From assembly GCA_029250685.1 (NCBI GenBank), contig JAQXEU010000060.1, positions 41,091 through 105,090 of the forward strand: 64,000 nt of DNA, given 5' to 3'. Position 1 is the stretch's first letter; every line of letters starts with the position of its first letter. Positions 38,618 to 47,202 of the stretch are shown in pieces. Origin of the DNA: Polaribacter sp. (lineage in GTDB: Bacteria > Bacteroidota > Bacteroidia > Flavobacteriales > Flavobacteriaceae). The notes beneath the pieces are model-generated. The model made no database searches and had not been told where the DNA came from. It saw nothing but the letters and a program-made list of their open reading frames with translations. The translations under genes were made by a program, and so were the position numbers.

Positions 38618-39907
38618 ATGGAATTCAAGAATTCACAAAAATTATATAATAAAGGATTGGTAAATCTTGTTGGAGCAGTAAATTCACCTGTAAGAGCATT
38701 TTCATCTGTTGGTGGAAATCCGTTATTTATAAAAAAAGCAAAAGGAACTAAAATTACAGATGTTGATAATAATACGTTTGTAGATTTAGTATTGTCTTAC
38801 GGTCCAATGATTTTAGGGCATCGTCATAAAAAAGTTCAAAAAGCAATTGACAAAGCATTAAAAAACGGGTATACTTTTGGTGCATCAACAAAAAACGAAA
38901 TCAAATTAGCAAAAATAGTTTGTGACGCTTTTCCAGGAATGGATAAAGTACGTTTTGTAAACTCAGGAACTGAAGCAGTTTTAAGTGCTTTGCGTTTAGC
39001 AAGAGCATTTACAGGAAAAGATAAAATCATCAAGTTTTCTGGTTGTTATCACGGTCATTCAGATGCGTTATTAGTTGCAGCTGGATCTGGTTTGGCAACT
39101 TTAAGTTTACCAGGATCTAAAGGTGTTCCTGAAGGAGCAGTTAAAAATACATTAATTGCAAATTATAACGATTTAGAAAGTGTAAAAGCACATTTTGAAA
39201 ATCATGATGATATTGCTGGTGTTATTTTAGAGCCTGTCGCAGGAAATATGGGTGTTGTAACTCCGAAAGATGATTTTTTAAAAGAATTAAAAAATTATTT
39301 AGAATCTAAGAACGCGTTGTTAATTGTTGATGAAGTAATGACAGGTTTCCGTTCTAAATTTGGTGGAGCGCAAGAATTATTTGATGTTGAAGCAGATATC
39401 ACCTGTTTAGGAAAGGTAATTGGAGGAGGTTTTCCTGTTGGAGCTTATGGAGCTAGAAACGAAATTATGGAAATGGTTTCACCTTTAGGTGGAATGTACC
39501 AAGCAGGAACTTTATCTGGAAATCCGATTGCAATGGCAGCAGGAATTTCTACATTAACAGAATTGAAAAAGCAAAATCCGTACAAACAATTTAATGAAAT
39601 AGCGTCTAAGTTAGAAACAGTTTTATTGGAATCTGCAAAAAAGCATAATATTGATTTAGTTGTAAACCGATTTGGTTCGATGGTCAATCCATTTTTCACA
39701 AAAATAAAAGTGACTAATTTTGAAGAAGCTCAAACTGCTGATACAGAGAAATTTGCAGTGTTCTTTTGGGAAATGATTAAGAATGGTGTGTTTTTACCAC
39801 CATCACAATTTGAAGCTTGGTTTTTATCATCAGCTTTAACAGAAAAAGATTTAGAAAAAACAAGTAAAGCAATTGAAGCAGGAATGTTAGCTATTTCAAA
39901 AATGTAA
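38618..39907 (+). CDS. hemL: Glutamate-1-semialdehyde 2,1-aminomutase
   Basis: VNSPVRAFSSVGG, RFVNSGTEAVLSALRLARA, GKVIGGGFPVGAYG. Confidence 0.98.
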   Translation: MEFKNSQKLYNKGLVNLVGAVNSPVRAFSSVGGNPLFIKKAKGTKITDVDNNTFVDLVLSYGPMILGHRHKKVQKAIDKALKNGYTFGASTKNEIKLAKIVCDAFPGMDKVRFVNSGTEAVLSALRLARAFTGKDKIIKFSGCYHGHSDALLVAAGSGLATLSLPGSKGVPEGAVKNTLIANYNDLESVKAHFENHDDIAGVILEPVAGNMGVVTPKDDFLKELKNYLESKNALLIVDEVMTGFRSKFGGAQELFDVEADITCLGKVIGGGFPVGAYGARNEIMEMVSPLGGMYQAGTLSGNPIAMAAGISTLTELKKQNPYKQFNEIASKLETVLLESAKKHNIDLVVNRFGSMVNPFFTKIKVTNFEEAQTADTEKFAVFFWEMIKNGVFLPPSQFEAWFLSSALTEKDLEKTSKAIEAGMLAISKM

Positions 39908-39910
39908 GAT

Positions 39911-40936
39911 ATGATTAAAAACGATTTATTTTTAAGAGCATTAAAAGGAGAAACTGTTGAAAGACCACCAGTTTGGATGATGCGCCAAGCAGGAAGGTAT
40001 TTGCCAGAATTTCAGGTAATCAAAAAGAAATATGATTTCTTTACGCGTTGTCAAACTCCAGAATTAGCCTCAGAAATTACAGTGCAACCTATTCGTAGAT
40101 ACGGAATGGATGCAGCAATTTTGTTTTCAGATATTTTGGTAATTCCACAGGCAATGAATATTGAAGTGCAAATGAAACCAGATTTTGGACCTTATTTACC
40201 AAATCCTATTCGTACTCAAAAAGATGTTGATAATGTAATTGTTCCTGATGTAAATGTAGCATTAGATTATGTGTATCAAGCGATAAAAGCAACCAAAGAA
40301 AAGTTGAATGATGAAATTCCGTTAATAGGTTTTGCAGGTTCGCCTTGGACAATTTTATGTTATTGTGTGCAAGGTCAAGGTTCTAAAAACTTTGACAAAG
40401 CAAAAGAGTTTTGTTTTACAAATCCGATTGCAGCTCATCAATTATTACAAAAAATCACAGACACTACAATTGCTTATTTAAAAGCAAAAGTTGCTGCGGG
40501 TGTGAACGCTGTTCAGGTTTTTGATTCTTGGGGAGGTATGTTGTCACCAGTAGATTATCAAGAATTTTCTTGGCAATACATTCAGCAAATAATTGATGCT
40601 TTAAAAGACGAAGCACCGGTTATTGCATTCGGAAAAGGATGTTGGTTTGCTTTAGATACCATGGCAAAATCTGGAGCTGCAGCTTTAGGAGTTGATTGGA
40701 CATGTTCTGCAAGAAATGCTCGTTATTTATCTGGTGGAAATATTACATTACAAGGTAATTTTGATCCAACAAGATTATTTTCTCCTCCGGCAGAAATAAA
40801 GAAAATGGTGCACCAAATGATTAATGAATTTGGAAAAGATAAATATATTGTGAATTTAGGTCATGGTATTTTACCTAATATTCCGTTAGATAATGCGAAA
40901 GCATTTATTGATGCTGTTAAAGAATATAAAGCGTAA
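39911..40936 (+). CDS. hemE: Uroporphyrinogen decarboxylase
   Basis: [39 protein letters not shown]. Confidence 0.98.
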   Translation: MIKNDLFLRALKGETVERPPVWMMRQAGRYLPEFQVIKKKYDFFTRCQTPELASEITVQPIRRYGMDAAILFSDILVIPQAMNIEVQMKPDFGPYLPNPIRTQKDVDNVIVPDVNVALDYVYQAIKATKEKLNDEIPLIGFAGSPWTILCYCVQGQGSKNFDKAKEFCFTNPIAAHQLLQKITDTTIAYLKAKVAAGVNAVQVFDSWGGMLSPVDYQEFSWQYIQQIIDALKDEAPVIAFGKGCWFALDTMAKSGAAALGVDWTCSARNARYLSGGNITLQGNFDPTRLFSPPAEIKKMVHQMINEFGKDKYIVNLGHGILPNIPLDNAKAFIDAVKEYKA

Positions 40937-40938
40937 GA

Positions 40939-41430
40939 ATGTCTTTTTGGAAACTGATAAAAGGAATTAAATTTAAACAGCTAATAAGTTTATTTAAATT
41001 CTTTTTGATGTATCCAGTGTTAATGTTTGCAACGATTAAAGCTACTTCTAGAACAATGAAAATTGTTCAGGAAAAGTTTCCAGACATTCATGGAGGAAAC
41101 AATAAAGCAAATGCATTTAGACATGCTTTATGGAATTTATTGATTTCATTTGAATGTTTGAAGAGAAAAAAAGATTTAGAGGCTATTATTTCTTGGACAA
41201 AAGAAATTACAGATTGGCATGAAGATTTTTCTCCAAACAGAGCATTAGCAAGAGCAATGGATTTGCATAATAATTTTATCGGAAGAGAATTGTTTTTAGC
41301 TTGTATTAGTAAGTCTGATAATGAAACGATTAAAGAATTAGAATTGAAATTAGATTCGGCAGTTTGCGTAAAATCTTATGAAGAGATTGATGAGAACTTG
41401 TCAGCGTTAGTTTATATAAAATCAAATTAA
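40939..41430 (+). CDS. DUF6973-like protein of unknown function in heme operon
   Basis: ANAFRHALWNLLI ... MDLHNNFIGRELF conserved His/Asp pattern. Confidence 0.65.
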   Translation: MSFWKLIKGIKFKQLISLFKFFLMYPVLMFATIKATSRTMKIVQEKFPDIHGGNNKANAFRHALWNLLISFECLKRKKDLEAIISWTKEITDWHEDFSPNRALARAMDLHNNFIGRELFLACISKSDNETIKELELKLDSAVCVKSYEEIDENLSALVYIKSN

Positions 41431-41432
41431 TC

Positions 41433-41777
41433 ATGCCACATTTTATTTTAGATTGTACAGAGAGAATCCTCGAGATTCAAGAACCACAAAAGGTAATTGA
41501 AGCTGTTTTTGAAACGGCTTTTGAAACAGGTTTGTTTGCTAGAAATGATATAAAAGTTCGTTTAAATCCATATAAATATTCTTTAGTTCAAGATGGTGAT
41601 AGCGATTTTATCCATGTTTTTGGAAACATAATGGAAGGAAGGACAACTGAACAAAAAGCGAATCTTTCTAAAATGATAGTTGTAAAGTTGAATGCGTTAT
41701 TTCCTGAGGTTCCAATTATTTCAATAAATATTAGAGATTTCGAAAAGACATCTTATTGTAATAAATCAATGCTGTAA
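41433..41777 (+). CDS. 5-carboxymethyl-2-hydroxymuconate delta-isomerase-like tautomerase
   Basis: MPHFILDCTERI (Pro-1) and IHVFGNIMEGRTTEQKANLSKMIVVKL. Confidence 0.85.
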   Translation: MPHFILDCTERILEIQEPQKVIEAVFETAFETGLFARNDIKVRLNPYKYSLVQDGDSDFIHVFGNIMEGRTTEQKANLSKMIVVKLNALFPEVPIISINIRDFEKTSYCNKSML

Positions 41778-41781
41778 ATTG

Positions 41782-42684
41782 ATGAAAGAACAGTTTTTTA
41801 AATACATTCAAGAATTACAAGACACCATAACTTCAACGTTAGAAAAAGTTGATGGAAAAGCAACTTTTCAAGAAGATAATTGGAAACGTAAAGAAGGTGG
41901 AGGAGGAAGAACTCGCGTTATTGAAAATGGAAATATTTTTGAAAAAGGCGGTGTTAATATTTCTAAAGTTTTTGGAGAATTACCAGAAGCTTTACGAAAA
42001 CAATTTGGCGTTGAAAATGGTGATTTTTTCGCTTGTGGTTTGAGTTTAGTGTTGCATCCAACAAACCCTTTTGTTCCAACTGTTCATGCAAATTGGCGTT
42101 ATTTTGAAATGTATGATGAAAGTGGAAATATTGTTACGCAATGGTTTGGTGGCGGTCAAGATTTAACTCCGTATTATTTATTTGAAGAAGACGCAATTCA
42201 TTTTCATCAAACGTGTAAAACGGCTTGTGATCAACATAATTCAGAGTTTTACCCAAAATTTAAAGAAACTTGCGATAACTATTTTTGGAATAAACACAGA
42301 AATGAAGCACGTGGAATTGGTGGATTATTCTTCGATTATTTAAAAGAAACTGAAGCGTTTTCTATTGAAGATAGATTCAATTTTGTGACAGAAGTTGGGA
42401 ATAGCTTTTTACAAAGTTACGTTCCAATTTTAGAGAAACGAAAAGAGATTTCGTATACAAAACAGCATAAAGATTGGCAAGAAATTCGCAGAGGTCGTTA
42501 TGTAGAATTTAATCTAGTGCATGACAGAGGTACATTGTTTGGTTTAAAAACAAACGGAAGAATCGAGAGTATTTTAATGAGCCTTCCACCTACAGTTCAA
42601 TGGGTTTATAATCAGTATCCAGAAGAAAATTCTGAAGAAGAAAAACTGCTTAAGGTTCTCGCGAAAACCAAAAATTGGATTTAA
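41782..42684 (+). CDS. hemF: Oxygen-dependent coproporphyrinogen oxidase
   Basis: FFACGLSLVLHPTNPFVPTVHANWRYFE, WFGGGQDLTPYY, RGRYVEFNLVHDRGTLFGL. Confidence 0.98.
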   Translation: MKEQFFKYIQELQDTITSTLEKVDGKATFQEDNWKRKEGGGGRTRVIENGNIFEKGGVNISKVFGELPEALRKQFGVENGDFFACGLSLVLHPTNPFVPTVHANWRYFEMYDESGNIVTQWFGGGQDLTPYYLFEEDAIHFHQTCKTACDQHNSEFYPKFKETCDNYFWNKHRNEARGIGGLFFDYLKETEAFSIEDRFNFVTEVGNSFLQSYVPILEKRKEISYTKQHKDWQEIRRGRYVEFNLVHDRGTLFGLKTNGRIESILMSLPPTVQWVYNQYPEENSEEEKLLKVLAKTKNWI

Positions 42685-43273
42685 ACTTTAGTGTAAAATC
42701 TATATCTATCATTTTTCGAGTTTTTAGTAAACCTAAAAATGCCTTCGGTGGTTTAACACCAAAATCAGTCATGTTTAACTTTTGTATCCCTTTTAAAGTG
42801 ATTGTTTGATCCTTTTGATAAAAGACTACCGGAGTTGTTATTTTCTTTGTTACACCAGCAATGGTTAAAAAACCAGAAATTTTTTGATTCTCATTTTTTT
42901 CAAGGGTATTTATTAAGTAAAAAAAAGTGATGTAAGGGTGTTCTTCACTCTTTAAAGCTTTATTTGTTAGTCGATCCATTTTTTTATTACCACTTAAAAT
43001 ATCTTTTACTTTTATTTTAATAAATAATGTATCTATGATAGTTAATGGAATTCTAAAGTCGTGATTATTACTTTCCTCGTGGGTAATAAGTTTAGCACTT
43101 ATAAGCTTTACGTTACTTTCCCATTTATTTAAATTAGATTTTCCTTTAATTAAGGTTTGTTGAAAGATTAGATGTTGATTAATTTGCTCTTTTTGAGCAC
43201 TCATAGTTTTTTGAGAAAATAGAATTAAATAGCCGTAAAAAACAGATAGTATAATTTTAGAAAGCTTTCTCAT
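42650..43273 (-). CDS. YceI-family protein
   Basis: Signal peptide and lipocalin-like YceI pattern (GFLTIAGVTKKITTPVVF); 3' end overlaps hemF by 35 nt. Confidence 0.82.
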   Translation of the reverse strand: MRKLSKIILSVFYGYLILFSQKTMSAQKEQINQHLIFQQTLIKGKSNLNKWESNVKLISAKLITHEESNNHDFRIPLTIIDTLFIKIKVKDILSGNKKMDRLTNKALKSEEHPYITFFYLINTLEKNENQKISGFLTIAGVTKKITTPVVFYQKDQTITLKGIQKLNMTDFGVKPPKAFLGLLKTRKMIDIDFTLKFKSNFWFSREP

Positions 43274-43297
43274 AGCACTAAAAATTTAATTATTAAT

Positions 43298-43312
43298 ATA
43301 CCTTAAAGGTAT
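43298..43312. promoter_or_regulatory. ATACCTT-A-AAGGTAT palindrome upstream of yceI-like gene
   Basis: Perfect 7-bp arms, 1-nt spacer, about 25 nt upstream of the start codon. Confidence 0.35.
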
Positions 43313-43476
43313 TTAATAAAGTAATTTTTCCCAATAGGTAGTTTGCTTAATTTTTAGAAAGAAGGTTTAGAGAGAAATAAATGACTCCATGTTAAATGGT
43401 AATTAAAAAAAGGTTCTAAACTCAGTATATGCCATTCAAAAAGGGTTAACCACGTTGTAAATATTGTAAAACATGG

Positions 43477-44094
43477 TTATTTTTTAGGTCTTTGATATGG
43501 AAATCTACTAATTTTTTCAGGCACAGAGTATGCATCTAAACCACTTATTGCTGCAATCTTACCCTTGCTTAAATTGATAAAGTAATCTTCTGAAACCATT
43601 TCTTTGCGAACATGTATTTTTTCTACTGATGCGAGTATTAATATCGTGCCATTTGCTTTTATATGTACTTCTTCAAGAAATTTCATTGCTATTTGCAGCG
43701 GGGCATTTTTAACAAAAGGAGCATTCCAGTTTTCTTTGTATTCTTCAGTAAACGATGTTTTGTCAAACTCAGAGGTTTCATCAGCGTATTTTGCAGATGT
43801 ATGATGTGCGTCAGAAATCTTCTCTTCAAAAACAGGATTTAAAGTGAAGATACCAGTTTCTTTAATATTGTCATAGGTATTTCTTCGAACGGTTGTTGGT
43901 CTTAAAACAAAGCCATAAATAGCTGGTTCTGAGCCAAAATGTGTTACAGAGCTAAATATTGCTAAATTAGAAATACCCGCTTTTGACTTTGTGCCAATTA
44001 AATTTGCAGATTTATAGCCACAAGCAGAGTTTACAAGATTTATTTTGTTTAAGTACTCAAGATTTTTAATTGTTTCTTTGTCAAATGCAATCAT
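43477..44094 (-). CDS. Flavin reductase family protein
   Basis: FMN-binding split-barrel pattern (SNLAIFSSVTHFGSEPAIYGFVLRPTTVRRNTYDNIKETGIFTLNPV). Confidence 0.88.
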   Translation of the reverse strand: MIAFDKETIKNLEYLNKINLVNSACGYKSANLIGTKSKAGISNLAIFSSVTHFGSEPAIYGFVLRPTTVRRNTYDNIKETGIFTLNPVFEEKISDAHHTSAKYADETSEFDKTSFTEEYKENWNAPFVKNAPLQIAMKFLEEVHIKANGTILILASVEKIHVRKEMVSEDYFINLSKGKIAAISGLDAYSVPEKISRFPYQRPKK

Positions 44095-45404
44095 AATTTT
44101 GTGCTGTAATTATTGATTTTTACATTTGTAGCCTTTAAGTCAAACATTAAATTGTACAACCCGAAAAATGTTCTATTTATGTAAATAAAATGTTTTGAAC
44201 CTCTGTTTCCATTCATCTCTTTTAACTCTGAACTTTTAGCATATTTTGACCCTAAATCAGCAATTTGTTCAAAAAATGCTGGATCAGAAAAATCAAACTC
44301 ATCTTGATGAAAAGGCTGTGTGAATAAACTTAGCATTTCATGAAATAGTTTTTTAAAAAACACAATTTCTTCATTCGAATCATCTTCTCTTAAAATCTCT
44401 AATTCGTATAATTTATTTTCAAAATATTCTGGGTTCTCTATATTTTCTTCTTTTGCTAATTCAAAATAAGGAATATAAAATTCATCAGGAATTGATTTCA
44501 TACAACCAAAATCAATGACAATCAATTCTCCATTATCATTGACTAAAAAATTCCCTGGATGTGGATCTGCATGAACTTTCTTTAAATGATGAATTTGAAA
44601 CATGTAAAAATCCCATAATGCTTGACCTAATTTATTGGCTGTTTCTTGATGTATCGGTTTGTCTGTATATTCTGATAAATGTATTCCGTCTATCCAACTC
44701 ATCGTTAAAATTCTTTCTGATGAATACTCTTTAAAGTATGTTGGGAATTTTAAATTCGGAATTGATTTACACGCTTCTGAAATTTCTACACTTTGTTCAA
44801 ATTCTAATGAATAATTTGTTTCTTCTGTAAGTTTTTCTTCTACTTCTTTAAAATAGCGTTCAGAATTTTCACCTTTAATGTTAAACATTTTCATAGCGAT
44901 TGGTTTTACCAATGCTAAGTCTGATGAGATGCTTTCTGCGATCCCAGGATATTGAATTTTAACAGCAAGTTTTTCTCCATTGTGTTCTGCTTTATGAACT
45001 TGTCCAATACTGGCAGCATTAACTGAAGTTAAATTAAATTGATCAAAAATTTGTGCTGGATGTTTTCCGAAATATTTTTTAAATGATTTTACCACTAAAG
45101 GAGCAGATAATGGAGGAACTGAAAACTGAGCAAGAGAAAATTTTTCTACATAAGCTCTAGGTAAAATGCTTTTTTCCATGCTAAGCATTTGCGCAACTTT
45201 TAAAGCACTGCCTTTCATTGTTTTTAATCCGTTATAAATGTCTTCAGCATTAGATTCATTTAAGTTTTCTTTTGCTTTTTCTTCTGAGGTTATTAATTTT
45301 TCGCCATAATATTTCATGTAATTAACTCCAACCTTTGCGCCAGTTTGAATTAATTTTGTTGCTCTTTGAATTTTTGATGTTGGAATTCTATCAATTGTTT
45401 TCAT
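44091..45404 (-). CDS. AarF/UbiB/ABC1 atypical kinase family protein
   Basis: LKVAQMLSM, ASIGQVHKAEHNGEKLAVKIQYPG, VHADPHPGNFLV, VIDFGCMK. Confidence 0.96.
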   Translation of the reverse strand: MKTIDRIPTSKIQRATKLIQTGAKVGVNYMKYYGEKLITSEEKAKENLNESNAEDIYNGLKTMKGSALKVAQMLSMEKSILPRAYVEKFSLAQFSVPPLSAPLVVKSFKKYFGKHPAQIFDQFNLTSVNAASIGQVHKAEHNGEKLAVKIQYPGIAESISSDLALVKPIAMKMFNIKGENSERYFKEVEEKLTEETNYSLEFEQSVEISEACKSIPNLKFPTYFKEYSSERILTMSWIDGIHLSEYTDKPIHQETANKLGQALWDFYMFQIHHLKKVHADPHPGNFLVNDNGELIVIDFGCMKSIPDEFYIPYFELAKEENIENPEYFENKLYELEILREDDSNEEIVFFKKLFHEMLSLFTQPFHQDEFDFSDPAFFEQIADLGSKYAKSSELKEMNGNRGSKHFIYINRTFFGLYNLMFDLKATNVKINNYSTKL

Positions 45405-45409
45405 ATTGG

Positions 45410-46069
45410 CTAAAGTTTAAAATTCATTTTCTCTTTTAGTAAAAACTTACCTAAATCTATAAAGCTCTTTACCGGTGTGGTATTGATGATATCAAAACTA
45501 GCATGAACACTCTTTTCAATGAAAATATCTGTTTTCTCGAAAGAAGAAGAAGTGTCATCCATCCAGAATTTAATAATCATTAAGAATTGAATCCAAAAGC
45601 CTTCCTGAATTCCTTTGTCTTGAATTTTTTCAAATTTTTCCTGTTTAAGATCTAATTTTTCTATTTGTATTTCAAGGATAAACCCACTAAAAGCTTTTTT
45701 AAGTTCTTCTAATTTTTTTAAATTTTTTAATGAGTTTTTACTCTCTTTTAAAGCGAGTAGAACATAAGACCTATTTTCTGTTAAGATTTCGAAAAAAGTA
45801 AAGTAAAAACTTAATAACTTGTTCTTTGCATCATAACTTTTAAAGTCCTCAGTTTTATTTAATAAAGCTGTAGCATTTTCGAAAAATAAAGTAAAAATAT
45901 TTTTTTCTAAGTGCTCAAAAGAACTGAAAAATTTGTAGAACTCTTTTTCTTCAATATTAAGATCTTTTGAAAATTTATAAATCGATGCTGGTTTTTTTCC
46001 TGTTTCTAAAATTGTATCAATATATTTTGATACAATTTCTATTTTATTCATTTCTTTTTTTGTCTCCAT
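45410..46069 (-). CDS. TetR/AcrR-family transcriptional regulator
   Basis: N-terminal HTH (IVSKYIDTILETGKKPASIYKFSKDLNIEEKEFYKFFSSFEHLEKNIFTLFF), all-alpha C-terminus, adjacent to AarF. Confidence 0.85.
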   Translation of the reverse strand: METKKEMNKIEIVSKYIDTILETGKKPASIYKFSKDLNIEEKEFYKFFSSFEHLEKNIFTLFFENATALLNKTEDFKSYDAKNKLLSFYFTFFEILTENRSYVLLALKESKNSLKNLKKLEELKKAFSGFILEIQIEKLDLKQEKFEKIQDKGIQEGFWIQFLMIIKFWMDDTSSSFEKTDIFIEKSVHASFDIINTTPVKSFIDLGKFLLKEKMNFKL

Positions 46070-46085
46070 TATTCTAAATTTTATT

Positions 46086-46143
46086 CAAAGATATAAAATG
46101 TTTAACTTATTTATGTTAAAGTTAAACAAAAGTTGTAGATTTG
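46086..46143. promoter_or_regulatory. Symmetric divergent promoter/operator between tetR-like and SDR genes
   Basis: IR TGTTTAACTT-ATTTATGTTA-AAGTTAAACA (46099-46128) flanked by outward -7 motifs: TAGATTTG (+, 46136-46143) and TATCTTTG (-, 46086-46093). Confidence 0.65.
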
Positions 46144-46162
46144 AATTCTAAAAATATGATAT

Positions 46163-46846
46163 ATGAAATCTGTACTTATTATTGGAGGAAGTAAAGGAAT
46201 AGGAAAATCTTTGGTTAGTTTACTTCTAGACACAACAAAAATTATATCTATGAGTAGATTCTCATCAGAAATTAAGCATCCAAATTTTAAAGAATTTCTA
46301 TGTGATGTTTTAAATGATGAGCTTCCAGAAATACAAAATATTGATGCAATAGTTTATTGTCCTGGTAGTATTAACTTAAAACCAATTTCTCGATTAAAGA
46401 AAGATGATTTTTTAAATGATTTTTCTATAAATGTATTAGGAGCGGTAAAGGTAATTCAAGAGTACCTTCCTATATTAAAACAGTCAAATACCCCAAACAT
46501 CTTAATGTTTAGTTCTGTTGCTACAAAAATGGGAATGCCTTTTCATGCAAGTGTTGCATCTTCAAAAGGAGCAGTAGAAGGTTTGGTGAAGTCTTTGGCG
46601 GCTGAGTTCGCTCCTTTAATAAGAGTTAATGCAATTGCTCCAACTTTAACAAATACAAGTTTGGCAACTAAGTTATTGCGAAATGATAGATTAAAAGAAA
46701 TGAGTGCCGAAAGACACCCTTTAAAAAAATATTTGCAACCAGAAGAAGTAGCAGAGCTAGCAAGCTTTATTATTTCTGATAAAGCTCAATCATTATCTGG
46801 TCAAATATTTGAAATGGATTATGGAATTGTAAATTTAAAAGTTTAG
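46163..46846 (+). CDS. SDR-family NAD(P)-dependent oxidoreductase
   Basis: IIGGSKGIGKSLV, SSVATKMGMPFHASVASSKGAVEGLVKSLAAEFAP. Confidence 0.94.
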   Translation: MKSVLIIGGSKGIGKSLVSLLLDTTKIISMSRFSSEIKHPNFKEFLCDVLNDELPEIQNIDAIVYCPGSINLKPISRLKKDDFLNDFSINVLGAVKVIQEYLPILKQSNTPNILMFSSVATKMGMPFHASVASSKGAVEGLVKSLAAEFAPLIRVNAIAPTLTNTSLATKLLRNDRLKEMSAERHPLKKYLQPEEVAELASFIISDKAQSLSGQIFEMDYGIVNLKV

Positions 46847-46851
46847 AAAAT

Positions 46852-47019
46852 ATGTTTGGATTATTTAAGAAAAAATCAGAATTAGAAATCTTAAGAAATA
46901 AATATCAAAGTTTGATGGAAGAGTCTTTTATTCTTTCAAAATCAAATAGATCTGCATCTGACAAGAAAATAGCTGAAGCAGAACTAGTAATGAATGAAAT
47001 AGAGTTGCTTACTAAATAA
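46852..47019 (+). CDS. Lacal_2735-family small protein (not in the supplied ORF track)
   Basis: MFGLFKKKSELEILRNKYQSLMEESFILSKSNRSASDKKIAEAELVMNEIELLTK*; 55 aa, 5 nt after SDR stop. Confidence 0.82.
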   Translation: MFGLFKKKSELEILRNKYQSLMEESFILSKSNRSASDKKIAEAELVMNEIELLTK

Positions 47020-47202
47020 TTTTTATTGATAATTCAATAAAAATAGACATATAATATGTAATTCGTATTTTAATCATTTTTATTGCCTTTTGAAATGTGT
47101 TTAGTGTAATTTATAGTTGAAAAAAATAAACACTTCCTTAAGAAAAAATGTAAAAAATTACTCAAATTTTACTACTTTCGCAGTCAATAAAAAGAACAGA
47201 CA

